A stretch of 64,000 nucleotides of DNA, from the NCBI GenBank assembly GCA_026413225.1, contig CM048560.1:12480001-12544000 (forward strand), read 5' to 3'. A program made the translations under genes and the position numbers. The stretch's first letter is position 1. Every line of letters begins with the position of its first letter. The DNA comes from Otis tarda (taxonomy: Eukaryota; Chordata; Aves; Otidiformes; Otididae). Positions 63,214 to 64,000 of the stretch are shown one piece after another. The notes below the pieces were generated by a model. That model saw only the letters and a list, made by a program, of their open reading frames with translations, was not told the DNA's origin and did not search any database.

Positions 63214-64000
63214 GGACAACAGAAAACTGCATTGGTGTCCCCCATCGTTGAGCTGTAGTGTTGTTGGGAATACAGCTGAAACCTGAAACTTCCCAGAAGG
63301 ATACCTGGAATTTAAATCGATCAGTTTTCCTTGAGCCTGTGTGGCCTTGGCCACATCAGTAAAAATAAGTAAGTTTTTAATGCTTTCATATATATTATTT
63401 CTGGTTATATATGTTCAGGTTTATATATTTATTCATATACATATATAAAAGTTTTTGGTCCAGTTTTCATTGTTTGCCCCCTACTCACTGCTGTGACCTA
63501 GTGTAACAGTTAAGATTTGTCTTTTTTTTCATCTCTTTTGTTTGTTTTTGTGGGGTTTTTTTTAACTGTAGAAAAATAATGGCATTTATGTATGGCTGTC
63601 AGGAACAATATTCTATAATCTTGCTTCTTTAAACAGGTATATTTCTCTGTAAACTATCTGAAATAGTACAGAACAGCTCATGTACAGCTGATTCACAAAA
63701 TTGGGGAGAATTAAGTGGCTTAGCAAGCTTTAATCTTTGGAAAATATCCTCTAAAGTGCATTTGTTTGTTAATTTGCTCATTTCTGCCAACTTCACATGT
63801 TGCTCATGTTATCCTTGGACCGTGCCCAGTTCCCAGTCAGGTACAAGAAAAGCTTTCTCCATTTCTGCAGATTGGCTTTGGCAAGATACCACCCCAGCAT
63901 TTCCTCTGTGTTCTGAAGGCACAGCTAATAAAAGGAAGATATGTAAATATGATCAAAATGGAGTCTGTTAAAAGTCCTCTGATTATTGGGGAAAAAAATA
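63214..64000. other. AT-rich non-coding sequence
   Basis: It contains an AT-alternating stretch at about 63386-63450 (TATATA words separated by short spacers). The open frames are 71-74 codons and not convincing. No gene is supported. Confidence 0.65.
63386..63450. repeat. imperfect (TA)n-rich stretch
   Basis: Repeated CATATATATT, GTTATATATG, TTTATATATTTATT and ACATATATAAAA words. It is AT-alternating low-complexity DNA without a strict repeat unit. Confidence 0.75.

Overview
This window looks like a gene-poor stretch of a bird genome. The best evidence is its interspersed repeats: six CR1 LINE 3' ends of the avian type, each with ATTCTATG-like terminal octamers or a well-preserved CR1 ORF2 C-terminus; one much older CR1 copy of the amniote type; and one solo retroviral LTR of a family widespread in birds, flanked by a perfect 5-bp target duplication. 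There are no prokaryotic operons, phage genes, CRISPR arrays, rRNA or tRNA genes, and no CpG island.

Layout. 1-22.4 kb is AT-rich single-copy sequence with one short CR1 scrap (2.79 kb), poly-T tracts and two exon-sized patches with good splice-site grammar (13250-13373 and about 17232-17333). 22482-23165 is the solo LTR, minus strand. 23.2-36 kb is unique sequence with CR1 copies at 26.75 and 29.28 kb, then an older CR1 at 36.0 kb. 36.4-52.3 kb is unique sequence with a CR1 3' end on the plus strand (40.5 kb) and a 26-bp minisatellite (41.95 kb). 52.3-53.2 kb is an ancient, heavily mutated CR1, followed by a probable SINE remnant. 55.3-55.7 kb is the best preserved CR1. The remainder is AT-rich unique sequence ending with a cluster of short hairpins (63.16-63.21 kb).

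No protein-coding host gene can be supported. Every long open frame is either CR1/LTR sequence or of a length expected by chance in 64 kb of AT-rich DNA. Two indirect signs suggest, without proving it, that the window is transcribed as an intron on the plus strand. Long T-runs greatly outnumber long A-runs on this strand, and the LTR plus five of seven CR1 copies are antisense to it. Several AT-rich blocks dense in TAATTA-type homeodomain cores could be conserved regulatory elements; only a multi-species alignment would tell. I found no previously undescribed biological system here.
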